NCBI RefSeq assembly: GCF_000153105.1
Contig: NZ_CH672377.1
Span: forward strand, 206,266 to 270,265
Direction: 5' to 3'
DNA: 64,000 bases
Origin: Blastopirellula marina DSM 3645
GTDB taxonomy: Bacteria > Planctomycetota > Planctomycetia > Pirellulales > Pirellulaceae
The position numbers and the translations under genes were made by a program. The notes beneath the pieces were generated by a model. The model was given only the letters and a program-made list of their open reading frames with translations. It did not search any database and was not told the DNA's origin. The first letter of the stretch is position 1. The number at the start of each line of letters is the position of its first letter. Below, piece after piece: positions 61,691-64,000 of this stretch.

Positions 61691-62674
61691 CTACCGCGCC
61701 GGGCGCAACTGACGCAGCATGTTCTGCGTACGCTCTAGATCGGCTGGCAGCGGTGCGATGAACTCGCGGATCTCGCCGTCATCGGGATGCGCGATCGCGA
61801 TGCGATGGGCGTGCAGCGCGGTGCGGTTTAGTAAGACGGTGCGATCGTCGTCGTGTTGCAGTTCGCCTAGTGATAAGAAGCGGCGACTGCCGTAGAGCGG
61901 GTCGCAGAGGACCGGGTGACCAGCGTGCATCAGGTGAACGCGGATTTGATGGGTGCGGCCAGTTTTCGGCAGCGCCTTGATCGCGGCGAAACCTTGGTAG
62001 CGTTCCAGCACTTCGTAGAAGGTCTGGGCGTCTTTCCCTTCGTCATCGCCGCGGCGAATCGCCATCCGCTCACGAATTTTCGGGTGCGGGCCAACCGGTT
62101 CGTTAATCAGGTCGCGATCACGGTCGGGCGCTCCGATCACCATCGCGAAATATTCTTTTTCGGTCAGGCGATCTTGGAACTGCGTTTTGAGAAACTCATG
62201 CGCCGCGTCATCTTTGGCGATCACGATCACGCCGCTGGTATCACGGTCTAACCGATGCACGATGCCGGGGCGCGTCGGTCCGCCGATGGTGCTGAGCTGC
62301 GGGAATTGACCTTTCAGCCCTTCGGTCAGCGTTCCCTTCCAGTGCCCTTTGGCCGGATGGGTAATCATGCCGGCCGGCTTGTTAATGACCGCAATCCGGT
62401 CATCCTGGTAGATAATGTCGAGATGGACGTTCACCCCGATCTGCTCGTCGGAATAAGCGGCGATCGGTTTGACGATCAGCTGCTCTCCGGCGCTCAGCTT
62501 GTGGGCCGGTTTGCAAGGTTCGCCGTCGATGGTCACCAGTCCGGCGTCGATCGCTTTGCGGATTTGACCGCGGCTGACGCCTTCAAGCATCAACGCGATG
62601 AACTGGTCGACGCGTCGCCCTGCTTGCTCGGCGTTGATGACGGTTTCGTGCGTCGTTTGGTCAGGATCGGACAT
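61691..62674 (-). CDS. RluD family rRNA pseudouridine synthase
   Basis: This 327-residue enzyme has an N-terminal S4 RNA-binding domain (RRVDQFIALMLEGVSRGQIR) and the synthase core. The catalytic Asp lies in GIVHRLDRDTSGVIV. VINKPAGMITHPAKG and KTGRTHQIRVHLMHAGHPVL are further RluA/RluD-family signatures. It probably modifies 23S rRNA positions around 1911-1917, though closely related paralogues have other targets. It lies 11 bases after the TPR-like gene and is probably co-transcribed with it. Confidence 0.94.
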   Translation of the reverse strand: MSDPDQTTHETVINAEQAGRRVDQFIALMLEGVSRGQIRKAIDAGLVTIDGEPCKPAHKLSAGEQLIVKPIAAYSDEQIGVNVHLDIIYQDDRIAVINKPAGMITHPAKGHWKGTLTEGLKGQFPQLSTIGGPTRPGIVHRLDRDTSGVIVIAKDDAAHEFLKTQFQDRLTEKEYFAMVIGAPDRDRDLINEPVGPHPKIRERMAIRRGDDEGKDAQTFYEVLERYQGFAAIKALPKTGRTHQIRVHLMHAGHPVLCDPLYGSRRFLSLGELQHDDDRTVLLNRTALHAHRIAIAHPDDGEIREFIAPLPADLERTQNMLRQLRPAR

Positions 62675-62685
62675 TCGGTCTGCGA

Positions 62686-63768
62686 CTATTCGCCTGACTC
62701 AGCGGCGGGCGCTTCTTCTTTGGCCGGTTCAGCGGCGGCGGGCTCGGTCGCTTCCGGAGCTTCGGCGGCCGGCTTTGCTTCCGACTTCGCTGGAGCTTCC
62801 TTGGCCGGCTCGGCCTTGGGGGCTTCGGCAGCCGGTTTGTCTTCGGCAGCAGGCGCGGCTGGTTTCTCGGCGGCCGACTTTTCTTCGGCGGTCGGCGGAG
62901 CGCTCGGCGCCGATGATTCGGCTGGCGCGTCAGTCGCCGGAGTTTCTGGCTGCGGCATCAGATCTCCTTCGCCCGGCTGCGGCAGTCCCGAAGAAGGCAG
63001 CAAGTTGATCGACGAGTCCATCCCGCCGGCGTCCCCAGGTCGGGTCAGCGCGTCGCGCGACGGCAAGCTCAGGTTCGGATCACTCGGCAAGTCTTGGTTG
63101 AAGATGCCGGAAGTCGGCGACGCCTTGGGAGCAAAATCTTGCTCACGGTACCAGGTATAGAACTGTTCGACGTTTTTGTCTTGGAGCGTTTCCAGACGCT
63201 CGGCCGCCCATTCGCCAAACGGCGAGTCGGGCCATTGGGTCGAAAGCTTCTCGTAAGTCGAGATCGCGGTTTTCAGGCTTTCGTCGGTCGCAATTACTTC
63301 GCTCGACTGACCGATGCCCCACAGGGCGCGTTGTTTCAGTTCAGGCACGTTCGCCGATTTTTCGGCGTTCTGGAACGCTTTAATCGATCGCTCCAGGTCG
63401 AGCTTGGCGTCGTCAGGCTGCGTGAAATTCTTTTCCAACCCTTGGCGATACAGATCATAGCCCAGGAACAGCTCGGCCCAAGCGCCGGCCGGACGTCCCT
63501 GATAGGCGCTGCCGACGGCTTCCAGAGCCGGCGTCATTTTGCCATCCTGCTGCGACATCATCGCCGAAGCGGTGAACAGCTCTCCCCAACCGCTGGCCCG
63601 GGCAATCTTGCTCTGCCACTGGAACCACATCACCGCCAGGACCGCGACGACCACGGCAATCGCGACGCCGGCCAGGATCTTGGCCTGCGGCCCCATCTGC
63701 TCCATCCCCTTTTCGAGAACTTGCTCCAGCTCGTTTTTCTGAAGTTCGTGGCGGCGTTCGCTTTTCAT
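62686..63768 (-). CDS. Membrane protein with TPR-like region and acidic tail
   Basis: This 360-residue protein has a short cytosolic N-terminus, one membrane helix (ILAGVAIAVVVAVLAVMWF) and a helical domain (about 60-210) with tetratricopeptide-like spacing. That resembles YfgM-type ancillary proteins. The last 110 residues are Ala/Pro/Glu/Lys-rich low-complexity and probably disordered in the periplasm. The function is unknown; a scaffold or chaperone role is inference. It is upstream of the pseudouridine synthase. Confidence 0.8.
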   Translation of the reverse strand: MKSERRHELQKNELEQVLEKGMEQMGPQAKILAGVAIAVVVAVLAVMWFQWQSKIARASGWGELFTASAMMSQQDGKMTPALEAVGSAYQGRPAGAWAELFLGYDLYRQGLEKNFTQPDDAKLDLERSIKAFQNAEKSANVPELKQRALWGIGQSSEVIATDESLKTAISTYEKLSTQWPDSPFGEWAAERLETLQDKNVEQFYTWYREQDFAPKASPTSGIFNQDLPSDPNLSLPSRDALTRPGDAGGMDSSINLLPSSGLPQPGEGDLMPQPETPATDAPAESSAPSAPPTAEEKSAAEKPAAPAAEDKPAAEAPKAEPAKEAPAKSEAKPAAEAPEATEPAAAEPAKEEAPAAESGE

Positions 63769-64000
63769 GACGAAGTTGCAGGGGTCTGGGGGCCAAAGGA
63801 AGGTGGAAGGCTACTTAACAGTAACCGACGCTTAGATTTAGAGTCCAAACCGTGAATATAGAAGCGCTGCGCAAGCGGCGTCAAGACCGAGTCGCCGGCG
63901 GCGCCAACGTGAAAGCGTCGCCTGAAGCTCGCAGTTCGCCTGGGTTCGCAGAGTTTTCGACCCTAAAACCACCGTCGCCAACCCAGACACTAGCCCGCGG

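Noticed and set aside
62255..63160. 301-codon Ala/Ser-rich open frame on the + strand
   Set aside because: It is antisense to the pseudouridine synthase and to the low-complexity tail of the TPR-like gene.

Overview
The window comes from a planctomycete chromosome, most like the Blastopirellula/Bremerella/Rhodopirellula group (Pirellulaceae). The signs are a DUF1559 pseudopilin with its H-X9-DG C-terminus, a DUF1571 protein, a secreted sulfatase, CxxCH-type exported proteins, a large membrane Ser/Thr kinase, many unlinked housekeeping genes and a lipid A gene (lpxC). Species was assigned from gene content only; no database search was possible.

Bases 1 to about 12,610 look like one end of an integrated mobile element. 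The right edge is a tRNA-Val(UAC) gene, with a tyrosine integrase reading away from its 3' end. The left edge lies outside the window. The element carries a ParA/ribbon-helix-helix partition pair, an ArdC-type antirestriction protein, and defence cargo that is visibly more A+T-rich than its surroundings. The cargo is (a) a single-chain SIR2-APAZ-MID-PIWI short prokaryotic Argonaute and (b) a Hachiman system (hamA-hamB). The Argonaute gene is broken near its 3' end by a 1,263-bp ISAs1-family insertion sequence with 17-bp inverted ends and a perfect 10-bp target duplication. The missing last 70 codons lie intact and in frame on the far side. A dead C-terminal remnant of a second integrase lies directly after hamB, which suggests the island was assembled in steps.

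Bases 12,800 to 64,000 are ordinary chromosome. In order: a membrane protein and aldose epimerase; a small c-type cytochrome; an oligopeptide/nickel-type ABC transporter (binding protein and two permeases, no ATPase here); a Ser/Thr kinase with an extracytoplasmic domain; ftsH-rsgA; Nudix, acylphosphatase and ABC-2 permease genes; a sulfatase; an envelope block (Skp/OmpH, LpxC, Gfo/Idh oxidoreductase); an M28 peptidase with PDZ; an FHA-GAF histidine kinase; an MBL hydrolase; DUF1571 and LysM proteins; rsmH; a GT4 glycosyltransferase; queA; a Nudix-like protein; iscS and an A-type Fe-S carrier; a 2-hydroxyacid dehydrogenase; cobL and a PIG-L deacetylase; an isochorismatase-ThuA fusion; a GNAT enzyme; the DUF1559 pair; an MFS transporter and fructose-1,6-bisphosphatase; a RAYT transposase among four REP palindromes; rluD and a TPR-like membrane protein.

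Intergenic regions carry recurring small palindromes, several clear intrinsic terminators and one possible small RNA upstream of a strong minus-strand terminator near 42.5 kb. No CRISPR array, rRNA or prophage structural gene was seen.
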